Source: Bifidobacterium pongonis (GTDB taxonomy: Bacteria > Actinomycetota > Actinomycetes > Actinomycetales > Bifidobacteriaceae). Taken from it: 64,000 bases of DNA. Positions 45,236 through 58,881 of this stretch are shown one piece after another; the stretch's first letter is position 1, and each line of letters starts with the position of its first letter. A program made the position numbers and the translations under genes. The notes under the pieces were generated by a model. It worked only from the letters and a program-made list of their open reading frames with translations, was not told the DNA's origin and did not search any database. Location of the stretch: assembly GCF_019331805.1 (NCBI RefSeq), contig NZ_JAHBBE010000003.1:45898-109897 (forward strand). Direction: 5' to 3'.

Positions 45236-46837
45236 ATGGCAATTGAGGCAAAGGGCCTGGAGATTCAGATCGGCGCGCGCACGTTGCTTCACCCAACCGA
45301 CTTCCATGTGGCGAAAGGCGACAAGATCGGTCTGGTCGGGCGCAACGGCGCCGGTAAGACCACGCTGACCCGCGTCATCACCGGCGATATGCTGCCCACC
45401 GCGGGCAATGTGCGCGTATCCGGCAAACTCGGTTACCTGCCGCAGGACACCCATGCCGCCGATCCGACGCAGACCGCGCTCGACCGCATGATGAGCGCCC
45501 GCGACATCGCCTCGATCATCAGCCGTATCCGCAAGGCCGAGAAGGAAATGACCGATCCCGACCCCGACGTGATGACCAAGGCCATGAACCGTTACGACAA
45601 GGCCATGCAGGATTTCGACAAGGCCGGCGGTTATGCGGCCCAGTCCGAGGCGATCACCATGGCGGCGTCGCTCGGCCTGCCGCAGGATGTTATGGAACAG
45701 CAGCTGGGCACGCTTTCCGGTGGTCAGCGCCGACGCATCGAACTGGCCCGCATCCTCTTCTCCGACGCGGACACGCTGATCCTCGACGAGCCGACCAACC
45801 ATTTGGACGCCGACTCCATCGAATGGCTGCGCAGCTATCTCAAGAAGTACGAGGGCGGTTTCCTGGTCATCTCCCACTCCACCGAACTGCTCGACGAAGT
45901 GGTGAACAAGGTGTGGCATCTCGACGCTCAACTCGGCCAGATCGACATGTACTCCCTTGGATGGAAGGCGTACCTGCATCAGCGCGTGGTCGATGAGGAA
46001 CGTCGCCGCCGCGAACGCGAAGTGGCCGAGAAGAAGGCCGAACGTCTGATGAAGCAGGGCATCCGTCTGCACGCCAAGGCCACCAAGGCCGTGGCCGCGC
46101 AGAACATGATGCGCCGCGCCGAGAAGCTGCTGGAGAACACGTCGGAGGCACAGAAGGCGGAGAAGGTCACCGACATCCGTTTCCCCGACCCCGCGCCCTG
46201 CGGCAAGACCCCTATCATGGCGAAGGACATCTCCAAGGCATACGGTTCGAACATCGTGTTCGCCGGAGTGAATCTCGCCATCGACAAGGGGTCGCGTGTG
46301 GTGATCCTGGGCTATAACGGCGCCGGTAAGACCACCACGTTGCGTCTGCTGGCCCACATCGAGGAACCGGACACCGGTTCCGTCGATTACGGTCATGGCT
46401 GCAAGATCGGCTATTTCGCGCAGGAGCACGATACGCTCGACCTTGACGCGACCGTACTGCAGAATCTCGTACACGTCGCCCCGGAACTCGACGACACCCA
46501 GGCGCGCAGCATCCTCGGCTCGTTCCTCTTCTCCGGCGACGACGCGATGAAGCCGGCGCGCGTGCTGTCCGGCGGCGAGAAGACCCGACTCGCGCTGGCC
46601 ACGCTGGTCACGTCGAGGGCGAACGTGCTGCTGCTCGATGAGCCGACCAACAACCTCGATCCCGCGTCCAGGGACGAAATCCTCAAGGCCATCGCCAAAT
46701 ACGAGGGCGCCATCGTGCTCGTCACCCACGACGAGGGCGCGGTGCAGGCGTTGAATCCGGAACGCGTGCTGCTGATGCCGGACGGCGACGAGGATCTGTG
46801 GAACGATTCCTACCTGGATCTGGTTGCCGAAGAGTAA
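45236..46837 (+). CDS. ABC-F family ATPase (ribosome-associated type)
   Basis: A 533-residue protein with two ABC ATPase domains and no membrane segment, joined by an ~80-residue charged linker (EERRRREREVAEKK). Site 1 has GRNGAGKTT, LSGGQRRRIELARI and LDEPTNHLD; site 2 has GYNGAGKTT, LSGGEKTRLALATL and LDEPTNNLD. The paired LDEPTN(H/N)LD motifs mark ABC-F, which act on the ribosome in translation or antibiotic protection. Which subgroup is unclear. The C-terminus is short, without an extra arm. Confidence 0.92.
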   Translation: MAIEAKGLEIQIGARTLLHPTDFHVAKGDKIGLVGRNGAGKTTLTRVITGDMLPTAGNVRVSGKLGYLPQDTHAADPTQTALDRMMSARDIASIISRIRKAEKEMTDPDPDVMTKAMNRYDKAMQDFDKAGGYAAQSEAITMAASLGLPQDVMEQQLGTLSGGQRRRIELARILFSDADTLILDEPTNHLDADSIEWLRSYLKKYEGGFLVISHSTELLDEVVNKVWHLDAQLGQIDMYSLGWKAYLHQRVVDEERRRREREVAEKKAERLMKQGIRLHAKATKAVAAQNMMRRAEKLLENTSEAQKAEKVTDIRFPDPAPCGKTPIMAKDISKAYGSNIVFAGVNLAIDKGSRVVILGYNGAGKTTTLRLLAHIEEPDTGSVDYGHGCKIGYFAQEHDTLDLDATVLQNLVHVAPELDDTQARSILGSFLFSGDDAMKPARVLSGGEKTRLALATLVTSRANVLLLDEPTNNLDPASRDEILKAIAKYEGAIVLVTHDEGAVQALNPERVLLMPDGDEDLWNDSYLDLVAEE

Positions 46838-46855
46838 AGGCGAAAAGACGATGTG

Positions 46856-46896
46856 ATCGGGCGTATCGGCGGGGAAGCGCCGTCGATACGCCCGAT
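46856..46896 (+). terminator. Terminator after the ABC-F gene
   Basis: ATCGGGCGTATCG and CGATACGCCCGAT form a 13-bp stem around an inner GCG/CGC stem; TTGCT follows. Confidence 0.75.
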
Positions 46897-46969
46897 TGCT
46901 AAGATGGGTGAAGGCCTGCCCCAGGGGAGCTCGCCGTCATTGGATTTGTATCCGGCGTAAGGTAGCAAT

Positions 46970-48829
46970 ATGGATATGACTGAACATGCAGATCAGAACG
47001 TGAACGCGACCACGATGGTCAAGGAATTCACCAACCCGCTGAAAGCTCCTATCGATAACGACATCAATCTGTTCGATTTCCTCGATCACCGTGCGAGCAG
47101 CAATCCGGAAGGCTCGATGGTGGAATACAAGGGCGAGGATGGAAGCTGGCATTCCTTCACCGCACGCGAATTCCGTCAGAAGGTCATCGACATCGCCAAA
47201 GGCCTGATCGGCTGGGGAGTCAAGAGGGGGGATTCCGTCGCCATCATCGCTCGCACCTGCTGGGAATGGACGGCCCTCGATCTGGCGGTCATGGCCGTGG
47301 GTGCGCTCACCGTGCCGGTGTACGAGACCAATTCCGCACAGCAGATCAGGAACATCTTCAACGATTCGAAGGTGGTGCTCGCCGTCGCGCAGGACGATAC
47401 GCAGCGCGACAAGGTCGAAGCGGTGAAGGGCGAGGTGCCGACCCTGCGCGGCGTGCTCATGATGGACGCCGGCGCGATCGACGCGATCATCGCATTCGGC
47501 GAGGATGTGAGTGACAAGGAGTTCTGGGATCGCAAGGAGGCCGTGCACGGCGACGATCTCGCCACCATCGTGTACACCTCGGGTTCCACCGGCACCCCCA
47601 AGGGCGTGGAGCTCAGCCACGGCAGCTTCGCGTTCCTGTGCATGTCCGCCAAGCAGTACATGCCCGACGTGGTGAACGCCCCGGGCCGCAGGCTGCTGCT
47701 GTTCCTGCCGTTGAGCCACGTGTTCGCCCGTTACATGTCGCTGCTGTGCTTCGCCGGCACGCTGACGTTGGGCCTGAGCTCCAGCATGAAGACCATCGTC
47801 AAGGATTTCGAAGGTTTCGGCCCCACGCTGCTGCTCGCCGTGCCGCGTGTGTTCGAGAAGGTGTACAACGCCGCCTCCCAGCGTGCGGGCACCGGTGTCG
47901 CGGGCAAGCTGTTCGCCAGGGGCGCACGCACCGCACGCGAATGGTCGCATGTGCTCCAGGCCGGCGAGAAGCCGTCGCTGAAGCTGCGCGCGGCGCACGC
48001 ACTGTATGAGCGCCTCGTCTACAGGAAGATTCGCACCATCTTCGGTCCGAACGCGCAATGCGCCATCACCGGCGGCGCTCCCATGGATTCCGAACTGTCC
48101 CACTTCTTCAACGGCATCGGCATGCAGCTGCTGGAAGGCTACGGCATGACGGAAACCTGCGGTCCCGTGTGCGTGAGCCTGCCGGAAGACAACCGCATCG
48201 GTACCATCGGCAAGCCGCTCAACGGCGTGACCGTCGGCATCGCGGACGACGGTGAGCTGTGCATCAGCGGCCCGCTCGTGTGTAAGGGCTACCACAATCA
48301 GCCGGAGGTTACCGCCCAGCAGATCGTCGACGGCTGGATGCACACCGGCGACCTGGGCGATGTCACCGAAGACGGATTCGTCTCCATCACTGGCCGCAAG
48401 AAGGACCTCATCATCACCGCGGGCGGCAAGAACGTGTCGCCCGGCATCCTTGAGGCTTCCGTCATGACATCCCCGGTGGTGAGCCAGTGCCTGATCATCG
48501 GCGACAAGAAGCCGTTCGTCGCGGCTCTGGTCACGCTCGATCTGGCGGATGCGAACGCATGGCTTTCCGCGCAGGGTGCGCAGGGTGAACCGGATCTCGC
48601 GTCCCTGGCCCGCAATCCGATCGTCCGTTCCGAAGTCGAACGTGCGATCAACGCGGCGAACGAGGGTGTCTCCCGTGCCGAGTCCATCCGTAAGTTCGAG
48701 ATCCTGCCCGACGAGTTCACCGAGGCCAACGGCATGCTCACCGCAAGCCTCAAGACCCGCCGTGCGCAGATCATCAAGCATTACGCCAAGCTCATCAATG
48801 AGGTCATCTACGTGCCCCTGAAGAAGTAA
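46970..48829 (+). CDS. fadD: Long-chain fatty acid-CoA ligase (AMP-forming)
   Basis: A 619-residue acyl-adenylate enzyme. The AMP-binding loop is YTSGSTGTPKGVELSHG, YGMTETCG is the substrate-side motif, and GWMHTGDLGDV and GRKKDLIITAGGKNVSP are the later signature blocks. It activates fatty acids for lipid synthesis or turnover; no beta-oxidation genes adjoin, as expected for a strict fermenter. The ATG follows TAAGGT by seven bases with no ribosome site, suggesting a leaderless start. Confidence 0.93.
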   Translation: MDMTEHADQNVNATTMVKEFTNPLKAPIDNDINLFDFLDHRASSNPEGSMVEYKGEDGSWHSFTAREFRQKVIDIAKGLIGWGVKRGDSVAIIARTCWEWTALDLAVMAVGALTVPVYETNSAQQIRNIFNDSKVVLAVAQDDTQRDKVEAVKGEVPTLRGVLMMDAGAIDAIIAFGEDVSDKEFWDRKEAVHGDDLATIVYTSGSTGTPKGVELSHGSFAFLCMSAKQYMPDVVNAPGRRLLLFLPLSHVFARYMSLLCFAGTLTLGLSSSMKTIVKDFEGFGPTLLLAVPRVFEKVYNAASQRAGTGVAGKLFARGARTAREWSHVLQAGEKPSLKLRAAHALYERLVYRKIRTIFGPNAQCAITGGAPMDSELSHFFNGIGMQLLEGYGMTETCGPVCVSLPEDNRIGTIGKPLNGVTVGIADDGELCISGPLVCKGYHNQPEVTAQQIVDGWMHTGDLGDVTEDGFVSITGRKKDLIITAGGKNVSPGILEASVMTSPVVSQCLIIGDKKPFVAALVTLDLADANAWLSAQGAQGEPDLASLARNPIVRSEVERAINAANEGVSRAESIRKFEILPDEFTEANGMLTASLKTRRAQIIKHYAKLINEVIYVPLKK

Positions 48830-48853
48830 CGGGTTACGCTGACTGAGCCACGC

Positions 48854-48891
48854 GCCCCGATGCGACCGGTTTCGCCCGGCCGCATCGGGGC
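48854..48891 (+). terminator. Terminator after fadD
   Basis: GCCCCGATGCG and CGCATCGGGGC form an 11-bp stem with additional GGCC pairing inside the loop. Confidence 0.75.
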
Positions 48892-48931
48892 ACGGTTCGT
48901 TCGTTGGGGGTGCGCTGAACGGGCGACACGC

Positions 48932-48947
48932 TCGAACAAGTGTTCGA
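48932..48947. promoter_or_regulatory. LexA (SOS) box upstream of uvrA
   Basis: TCGAACAAGTGTTCGA is a perfect palindrome around AAGT and matches the Gram-positive/actinobacterial SOS box CGAAC-N4-GTTCG. It sits about 70 bp upstream of the uvrA start, so uvrA and the genes after it are likely DNA-damage inducible. Confidence 0.88.
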
Positions 48948-49014
48948 ATACCGGTGTGTGCGGTATTCTTGGGGCGAGTACCGCGGGCCAGTCCCGCAGA
49001 AAGGTGGGATGAGC

Positions 49015-52064
<3,050 letters not shown>

Positions 52065-52068
<4 letters not shown>

Positions 52069-54356
52069 GCGCCATATTCGAACGTCACAGCCCCGACGAA
52101 TGGAGGAAGACCGCTTCCACGCTGCTTGACGAGCAGCGTGGAGGGCAGCCGGACGCCGACCATCGTGGCGTGAACGCGAACGGGGCGCCCCTGTTGGGCG
52201 ACAGCCGCGACCTGTTCCGCCCGAAAACCTCCGATATTCCGGCGGAGCCTGGCGTCTACAAATGGCGTGACGGCGAGGGGCGCGTCATCTACGTAGGCAA
52301 GGCGAAGAACCTGCGCAACCGTCTGACCAGCTATTTCCAGCCGCTGTACCAGTTGCACCCGCGCACGCAGACGATGGTGCTCACCGCCCGAAGCCTCGAA
52401 TGGACGGTCGTCGGCAGCGAACTGGAATCGTTGACGCTCGAATACACGTGGATCAAGGAATTCGACCCCCGGTTCAACGTGCAGTTCAAAGACGACAAAA
52501 CCTACCCGTATCTGGCGGTATCCATCGGCCAGGAGTATCCGCGCGTCTGGGTGACGCGCAGCCGCAACCGCAAGGACACCAGGTATTTCGGCCCCTACGC
52601 CAAAGTCTGGCCGATGCGCCACAGTCTCGACACGTTGCTGCACACCTTCCCGGTCCGCACCTGCGACAACAACGCCTTCCACAAGGCCGAATTGACGAAC
52701 CGTCCATGCCTGTTCGCCTCCATCGGCAAATGCTCGGCGCCGTGCGTCGGGCGCATCTCCGCCGCGGACCATCGCCGTATGGTCGAACGGCTGGTCGGCG
52801 TGATGACCGGGCGCATCGGCAAATCCTACATAGCCCAGCTCACTCGCGATATGAAGGCGGCCAGCGCCGATCTCGAATTCGAAAAGGCGGCCAAGCTGCG
52901 CGACGAGATCCAGTTGCTGTCCACGGTGGTGCAGAGCAATGCCGTGATGATGGACGATCAGGTCGACGCCGACGTGTTCGGCTTCAGCACCGACGAGCTT
53001 GAAGCGTCCGTGCATGCCTTCTTCGTGCGTGCCGGTTCGATTCGCGGTGAGCGTAACTGGAGTGTCGAACGTGTTGAGGACATCGAGGACGCCGACCTTA
53101 TGGCCGATTTCATCGTGCGCGCGTATGCGGAGGCCGCTGGTGCCGGGGTTCCCGAAGGGGCCGACGCCTCCGACGGCACCCGTATCGTCACGTCGCGCGA
53201 TGCGCTGGCCCCCACGCAATCGGTTACCGCCACGGATGCCATGGCACGCGCCCAAGCCACGCGCGAACGCAATCAGCGCCGGGAGCAGACGGGTCGCGCC
53301 GATCTGCTCGCGCCGGTCGCGCCCGTGCCGAGGGAGGTCATCGTCCCCATCGAGCCAAGCAGGCGCGAGGAGCTTGAGGAATGGCTGACGGGTCTTCGCG
53401 GGGGAGCGGTGTCGATACGTGTCGCCGTGCGCGGCGACAAGAAGCAGCTCATGGACAGGGCGAACGAGAATGCGGCGCAGGCGTTGCAACGTTCGCGGAT
53501 GAGCCGTATCAGCGACATGGGGGCGCGCACCCGCGCCATGAACGAGGTGGCCGATGCACTGGGGTTGAATGAGGCGCCGCTGCGCATCGAATGCTACGAC
53601 ATTTCGAATACGGTGGGTGGCGCGTTCCAGGTCGCGTCGATGGTGGTGTTCGAGGACGCCGTCGCGAAGAAAAGCGAATACCGCCGTTTCGCCATCCGCG
53701 GCGATGACGGCAAAGGCGCGCTCGACGATCTGTCCGCATTGTACGAGACGCTGACCCGCCGGTTCCGCCACGGCAATATCGCCGGCGATTCCGGGGAGGA
53801 TATGAGCGAAGGACGGTCGGATTCCACAGATCGCCGTCATTTCGCTTACAAGCCGAATCTCGTGGTGGTCGATGGCGGCAAGCCCCAAGCCATGGCGGCG
53901 GCCAAGGCCCTGCGGGATTGCGGCGTGACCGATGTCGCGGTCTGCGGTCTGGCCAAACGTCTTGAGGAGGTTTGGGTGCCGGACGACGATTACCCGATCA
54001 TCCTGAAACGCCAGTCCGAAGGCATGTACCTGCTGCAGCGTGTGCGTGACGAATCGCACCGTTTCGCCATCACCTACCATCGCCAGACCAGAAGGAAAGG
54101 CGCGTTGCGCAGTGCGCTCGACGACATTCCGGGCATTGGCGAACAGTATCAGAAGCGTCTGCTCGCCCATTTCGGTTCGGTCAAGGCCATGCGCGGCGCA
54201 AGCGTCGAGGATTTCGAAGCGGTCAAAGGCATTGGCCACGCCAAGGCGCAAAAACTGTACGACGCGCTGCACTCCGCCGACGCCGACGGTGCTCCTGCCG
54301 AAGCTCCCGAAGCCGCTTCCGCCAGCGGGCCTTCCAGAAAATCTTCCGGCGAATGA
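52065..54356 (+). CDS. uvrC: Excinuclease ABC subunit C
   Basis: A 763-residue UvrC, longer than many because of an acidic/Ala-rich linker insertion near residues 370-430. The GIY-YIG nuclease domain ([27 protein letters not shown]) makes the 3' incision; a UVR segment ([17 protein letters not shown]) contacts UvrB; the RNase H-like half has IECYDISN and VVVDGGKPQ for the 5' incision; helix-hairpin-helix motifs close the protein ([18 protein letters not shown]). Its ATG overlaps the uvrA stop (ATGA), so both are made together under LexA control. Confidence 0.96.
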
Positions 54357-54420
54357 GCGATAGCCTCGGGGCGGGCGTGTGGTGACGCTACCATGGAGAC
54401 GGAGAGAAGGAGATAAGGGC

Positions 54421-55368
54421 ATGACCATTATCAACCATCGCTGCGCCGTATTGGGCAAGCCGATCGCGCATTCGCTGTCGCCGGTGCTGCATAACGCCGC
54501 ATACCAGGCCTTAAGGCTCGACGACTGGTTCTACGACAGGCACGAGGTGGGCGAGGAAGACCTCGACGGTTTCCTCAAGGGGCTTGATTCCCAATGGGCA
54601 GGATTGAGTCTGACCATGCCGTTGAAGAAGACCATTCAGCCTTACGGTGAACCGTCGAATATGTGGGCGAAGGAACTGAAAGTCGCCAATACCGCCATAT
54701 TCGACTGGTCGGCCCCGAACGCGGCCGGCATCGACGGGCTTCCCGCCATCAGGCTGTACAACACGGATGTTCCCGGCATCCGGCTCGCTTTCGACCACGC
54801 CTACCGCATCCATGGCGTCGACGGGCCGCAGGGCGGGGCCGGTGAGGCGGCCATCATCGGCAGCGGCAACACCGCGACGTCGGCACTCGCCGCGTGCACC
54901 ATGATGCCCGGCATCGGCCATGTGACGATCGTGGCGCGCCACCCGGACGGCAACGCCGAACTCGAACCGTTGGCGAACAGGTTCCTGCCGGGGGAGAACC
55001 CCATCAGCATTCTCGGCATGGATCATGCCGTCGAAGCTCTCCGTGCGGCGGACGTGGCGATCAACACCATTCCCGGCCATGCCGCCGACGGTGTGGCGAC
55101 CCAACTGCTCGCCGAGGCCCCTGCGGTGAAGGGCACGCTGCTGGACGTCGTATACGATCCGCGCCCGACCGAACTCATGAAGGCGTGGAGGCAGTGCGGA
55201 GGCTTGGCCATCGGCGGCGAGGAAATGTTGCTGTATCAGGGCATGATTCAGGTATGGCTGATGACGGGCATCCGGGGCGAGGAGCCGCAGAGCGCGGATC
55301 CGCGCGATCGGGAACGGGACGAAGCGTTGGAGGCGGCGATGCGCCGTGCGCTGGAGGAGGCGTTGTGA
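54421..55368 (+). CDS. aroE: Shikimate dehydrogenase
   Basis: A 315-residue enzyme that reduces dehydroshikimate in aromatic amino acid synthesis. The N-terminal KPIAHSLSPVLHNAAYQ motif holds the substrate Ser pair, LTMPLKKT the catalytic Lys, and IIGSGNTATSALAA is the NADP loop, with the C-terminal GEEMLLYQG. Between them is an unusual gap-like acidic linker. The ATG follows AGAAGGAG. It ends in a TGATG overlap with rapZ, so it is cotranscribed with it; a link to uvrC is by neighbourhood only. Confidence 0.9.
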   Translation: MTIINHRCAVLGKPIAHSLSPVLHNAAYQALRLDDWFYDRHEVGEEDLDGFLKGLDSQWAGLSLTMPLKKTIQPYGEPSNMWAKELKVANTAIFDWSAPNAAGIDGLPAIRLYNTDVPGIRLAFDHAYRIHGVDGPQGGAGEAAIIGSGNTATSALAACTMMPGIGHVTIVARHPDGNAELEPLANRFLPGENPISILGMDHAVEALRAADVAINTIPGHAADGVATQLLAEAPAVKGTLLDVVYDPRPTELMKAWRQCGGLAIGGEEMLLYQGMIQVWLMTGIRGEEPQSADPRDRERDEALEAAMRRALEEAL

Positions 55369-56324
55369 TGAACGAAGGAAGCGCGACATCCAATCGGAAC
55401 GATATCGATGAGGCGAACCGGCCTGCGCCGGCCAGCACCTTCGAGGTGTTGCTCATCACCGGCATGTCCGGGGCGGGGCGTTCGCACGCCGCGGACTGCC
55501 TGGAGGATATGGGCTGGTACGTGGTCGACAACCTGCCGCCCAAACTGCTGGTGCCGCTCGTCGACATGATGACCAACGTGGCAGGCCCCGCATCCGTCGC
55601 CGCGGACAATGCCGCCGTGCATAAGCTGGCTGCCGTCATCGACGTGCGTTCCCGCGCGTATTTCGACGATCTCACCGAAGTGCTCAGTCATCTCGACGAT
55701 CTTGGGGTACGCACGCGCATCCTGTTCCTCGACGCCGCCGACGATGTGCTGGTCACCCGCTACGAGAAGGTGAGACGCCCGCACCCGTTGCAGCATGGCA
55801 ACAGCCTCATCGACGGCATCATGGAGGAACGTCAGCTGTTGCAGTGGCTTAAGGAACATGCCGATATGACCATCGACACCTCCCGCCTGAACATCCACCA
55901 GCTGTCCACGAAGCTGTACGAGGCGATGGTCGGTTCCGGCCCGTCGACGGTTTCCGTCCACATCTTCAGCTTCGGATTCAAATACGGAACCCCCACGGAC
56001 GCGGATTTCATCGCGGACGTGCGTTTCCTGCCCAACCCGTACTGGGTGCCGAGCCTGCGCGAATTGAACGGGCAGGACAAGCCGGTGTCCGATTATGTGC
56101 TTTCCAGCGACGGGGCCACCGAATTCCTCGACGCCTATGAGAAGGCGCTGATGATCGCCATCAATGGGTACGCGAAGGAGGACAAGCACTTCGTGACCAT
56201 TGCCGTCGGCTGCACCGGCGGCCAGCACAGATCGGTCGCCATGAGCGAGGCTCTGGCGAAACGGTTGCGCTCACATGGGCTGGAAGTCAGCGTTTCCGCA
56301 CGCGAACTGCGCCGTCGTCATTGA
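55368..56324 (+). CDS. rapZ: RNase adapter / nucleotide-binding protein RapZ
   Basis: A 318-residue RapZ/YvcJ protein. The P-loop is GMSGAGRSHAAD (Arg in place of Lys, common in actinobacteria), followed by YVVDNLPP. The C-terminal RNA-binding domain has SFGFKYGTPTDADFIADVRFLPNPYW and VGCTGGQHRS. In E. coli RapZ regulates GlmS synthesis through small RNAs; in Gram-positives its role is less clear. It normally stands in a rapZ-yvcK-whiA set; here whiA follows after 178 bp without yvcK. Confidence 0.93.
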   Translation: MNEGSATSNRNDIDEANRPAPASTFEVLLITGMSGAGRSHAADCLEDMGWYVVDNLPPKLLVPLVDMMTNVAGPASVAADNAAVHKLAAVIDVRSRAYFDDLTEVLSHLDDLGVRTRILFLDAADDVLVTRYEKVRRPHPLQHGNSLIDGIMEERQLLQWLKEHADMTIDTSRLNIHQLSTKLYEAMVGSGPSTVSVHIFSFGFKYGTPTDADFIADVRFLPNPYWVPSLRELNGQDKPVSDYVLSSDGATEFLDAYEKALMIAINGYAKEDKHFVTIAVGCTGGQHRSVAMSEALAKRLRSHGLEVSVSARELRRRH

Positions 56325-56349
56325 CGGTTCGCACGCCGCCCGTCAATAT
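56321..56349 (+). promoter_or_regulatory. Candidate whiA promoter
   Basis: TTGACG (56321-56326) and CAATAT (56344-56349) are exactly 17 bp apart, overlapping the end of rapZ. whiA may therefore be transcribed separately. Confidence 0.5.
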
Positions 56350-56502
56350 GCTCACATGCCGAGACGAGTGGTTTTAAAATAATGAAATCTGAGAGAGTCT
56401 TGTCCAAGTAGGTCGGTATCACAGAACTTCGGTGAAGTCGTGTGTAACCCCGCGACAGGTCTGCACAGAGCAATGGAACAGAAGGATTGAGGAGGTCTGC
56501 TC

Positions 56503-57450
56503 TTGGCGTTTATTGATGATGTGAAGAGCGAGCTCGCTGAGCTGGAAGACGAGAAGGTGGACGCCCGCAAGGCACAGGTCACCGCTATGATTCGCTTCGC
56601 CGGCGGCTTTATGAATAACGCCCAGAAACAGATCGTCATGCTTGCCACGTTCGATTCCGCCGTGCCCGCCGAGTGGCTGAAGAAGAACATCGAGGAACTG
56701 TACAACCTCGAAGCCCATATCGCCACGTCCACGCGCACCACGCCCAAGGGAACGCATCAGTACCATGTCGTCAAGGTCGAGCGCGGCGCGGTGAACCTCG
56801 CCGTCGCCACCGGTCTGATCGACCGCAACAGGGCCGTCCGTGGCCTGCCGGCGAAGATCGTGCAGGGCAAGATCGCACAGGTGCGTGCCGCTTGGAGAGG
56901 TGCGTTCATGGCCAGGGGCATGCTTTCCGATCTGGGCAAGAACCCCTTCATGGAGATTGTCTGTCCGACCAATGAGGCCGCCATGGCGCTGGCCGGTCTG
57001 GCACGCCGTCTGGGCATCACCGCCAAGCCGCGTCAGCTGAGCAAGTCCTTCCGCGTGACGCTCACCGACCCGGATTCCATCGAGCGCATGCTCAACTCCA
57101 TGGGTGCGGTGCATTCGTCCCGTGACTGGACGGGCAAGCGTTCCGACGGCGAAACCCGTTCCAAAGCCAACCGTCTGGCGAACTTCGATGACGCGAACAT
57201 GCGCCGCAGCGCCAAGGCCGCGGCCGAGGCGTGCGACAAGGTCCGTCAGGCCTTCGACCTGTTCGAGAAGAACGGCGTGGATGTGCCGGAGAACCTGCGT
57301 GTGGCCGGCAAGCTGCGTCTTGAGCATGGCGACGCGAGCCTTGAGGAGCTCGGTCGTCTCGCCGAACCGCCGATTTCCAAGGACGCCATCGCGGGTCGTA
57401 TCCGCCGTCTGCTGCAGCTGGCCGATAAGACCGCACGGTCGCTTTCCTGA
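56503..57450 (+). CDS. whiA: DNA-binding protein WhiA
   Basis: A 315-residue WhiA. The N-terminal LAGLIDADG-like part includes RFAGGFMNN and KGTHQYHV; the C-terminal helix-turn-helix includes [28 protein letters not shown]. WhiA controls division/sporulation genes in Streptomyces and is essential-like in division elsewhere; in non-sporulating bifidobacteria its role is probably in cell division. The start is TTG with GAGGAGG ahead, at proper distance. Confidence 0.93.
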   Translation: MAFIDDVKSELAELEDEKVDARKAQVTAMIRFAGGFMNNAQKQIVMLATFDSAVPAEWLKKNIEELYNLEAHIATSTRTTPKGTHQYHVVKVERGAVNLAVATGLIDRNRAVRGLPAKIVQGKIAQVRAAWRGAFMARGMLSDLGKNPFMEIVCPTNEAAMALAGLARRLGITAKPRQLSKSFRVTLTDPDSIERMLNSMGAVHSSRDWTGKRSDGETRSKANRLANFDDANMRRSAKAAAEACDKVRQAFDLFEKNGVDVPENLRVAGKLRLEHGDASLEELGRLAEPPISKDAIAGRIRRLLQLADKTARSLS

Positions 57451-57477
57451 ACGATTCGGAACGATTCGAAGATTTTT

Positions 57478-57520
57478 TGGGGCGAAGCCCCGTTTCAGAC
57501 CCACCCGAGTGGTGGGTCTG
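57478..57520 (+). terminator. Tandem hairpins after whiA
   Basis: GGGGCGAAGCCCC is a small hairpin; CAGACCCACC and GGTGGGTCTG form a second 10-bp stem (57496-57520) followed by TTGT. Confidence 0.7.
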
Positions 57521-57584
57521 TTGTATTATGCGAAGTGGCAAGAAGTCGCCACTTTCCGCGTCAAGCGGTTAGGAAAGGATACAC

Positions 57585-58790
57585 ATGAAGACACTCAAGG
57601 ATCTTGGAGATCTCAAGGGCAAGCGCGTTCTGGTCCGCGCTGATTTCAACGTCCCGCTGGACGGCACCACCATCACCGACGACGGCCGCATCAAGGCCGC
57701 CCTGCCGACCGTCAAGGCTCTGCGCGAAGAAGGCGCGAAGGTTATCCTGATGGCTCACCTCGGCCGCCCGAAGGGCAAGGTCGTTCCGGAACTGTCCCTG
57801 GCTCCGGTTGCCGCTCGTCTTGGCGAGCTGCTCGGCATCGAGGTTCCGCTGGCCGCCGACACCTACGGTGAGGACGCCCAGGCCAAGGTCGCCGCTATGG
57901 CCGACGGCGATGTCGTCCTGCTGCAGAACGTCCGCTTCAACCCGGAGGAGACCAGCAAGGATCCGGAGGAGCGCGCCGCTTATGCCAAGAAGATCGCCGC
58001 TCTCGGCGAAGCGTTCGTGTCCGACGGTTTCGGCGTCGTGCACCGCGCACAGGGCTCCAACTACGACGTTGCCGCCGATCTGCCGGCCGCCGCTGGCCTG
58101 CTGGTCGAGAAGGAAGTCAAGGCCCTGTCCCGCGCTACCGAGAACCCGGAGCGCCCGCTGACCGTCGTGCTCGGCGGCTCCAAGGTCTCCGACAAGCTCG
58201 GCGTCATCGACAACCTGCTTGACAAGGCCAACCGTCTGGTCATCGGCGGTGGTATGGCGTACACCTTCCTCAAGGCCAAGGGCCTCGAGGTCGGCACCTC
58301 CCTGCTGGAAGAGGATCAGATCGAGACCGTCAAGGGCTACATCGAGCGCGCCGAGAAGAACGGCGTCGAACTGGTGCTGCCCACCGACGTCGTGCTGAAC
58401 CCGGTCTTCCCGAAGTCCGATGAGGACATCGCTCCGGAAGTCGTCGCCGCGGACGCCATCCCGGCCGACAAGATGGGTCTGGACATCGGTCCGGAGTCCC
58501 AGAAGCTCTTCCACGACAAGATCGTCGACTCCAAGACCGTCGTGTGGAACGGCCCGATGGGCGTGTTCGAGGTTCCGACCTTCGCCGAAGGTACCAAGGC
58601 CGTGGCCCAGGGTCTGGTCGACGCCACCGCAGCCGGTGCGTTCACCATCGTCGGTGGCGGTGATTCCGCTTCCGCCGTGCGCAACCTCGGCTTCCCGGAG
58701 GATGGCTTCTCCCACATCTCCACCGGTGGCGGCGCCTCCCTCGAGTTCCTTGAGGGCAAGGAACTGCCGGGCCTGAAGGTGCTCGACTGA
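57585..58790 (+). CDS. pgk: Phosphoglycerate kinase
   Basis: A 401-residue enzyme making ATP from 1,3-bisphosphoglycerate. [10 protein letters not shown] and HLGRPKGK mark the N-terminal substrate domain; GGSKVSDKL and [10 protein letters not shown] mark the nucleotide domain. Codon use is strongly biased (many GTC/CTG/AAG), as expected for a highly expressed glycolytic gene. A hairpin-forming leader (AAGTGGC/GCCACTT, about 57534-57553) and AGGAAAGGA precede the ATG. gap is absent from this cluster. tpiA follows. Confidence 0.98.
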   Translation: MKTLKDLGDLKGKRVLVRADFNVPLDGTTITDDGRIKAALPTVKALREEGAKVILMAHLGRPKGKVVPELSLAPVAARLGELLGIEVPLAADTYGEDAQAKVAAMADGDVVLLQNVRFNPEETSKDPEERAAYAKKIAALGEAFVSDGFGVVHRAQGSNYDVAADLPAAAGLLVEKEVKALSRATENPERPLTVVLGGSKVSDKLGVIDNLLDKANRLVIGGGMAYTFLKAKGLEVGTSLLEEDQIETVKGYIERAEKNGVELVLPTDVVLNPVFPKSDEDIAPEVVAADAIPADKMGLDIGPESQKLFHDKIVDSKTVVWNGPMGVFEVPTFAEGTKAVAQGLVDATAAGAFTIVGGGDSASAVRNLGFPEDGFSHISTGGGASLEFLEGKELPGLKVLD

Positions 58791-58881
58791 GAGAACGGTT
58801 CCAAGGAACCCTTGAAGTGACTGGCCGAGGGGTGGCTCCGCATGGATCTGCCCCTCGCCCATTACGAAAGGAATCACGCGC

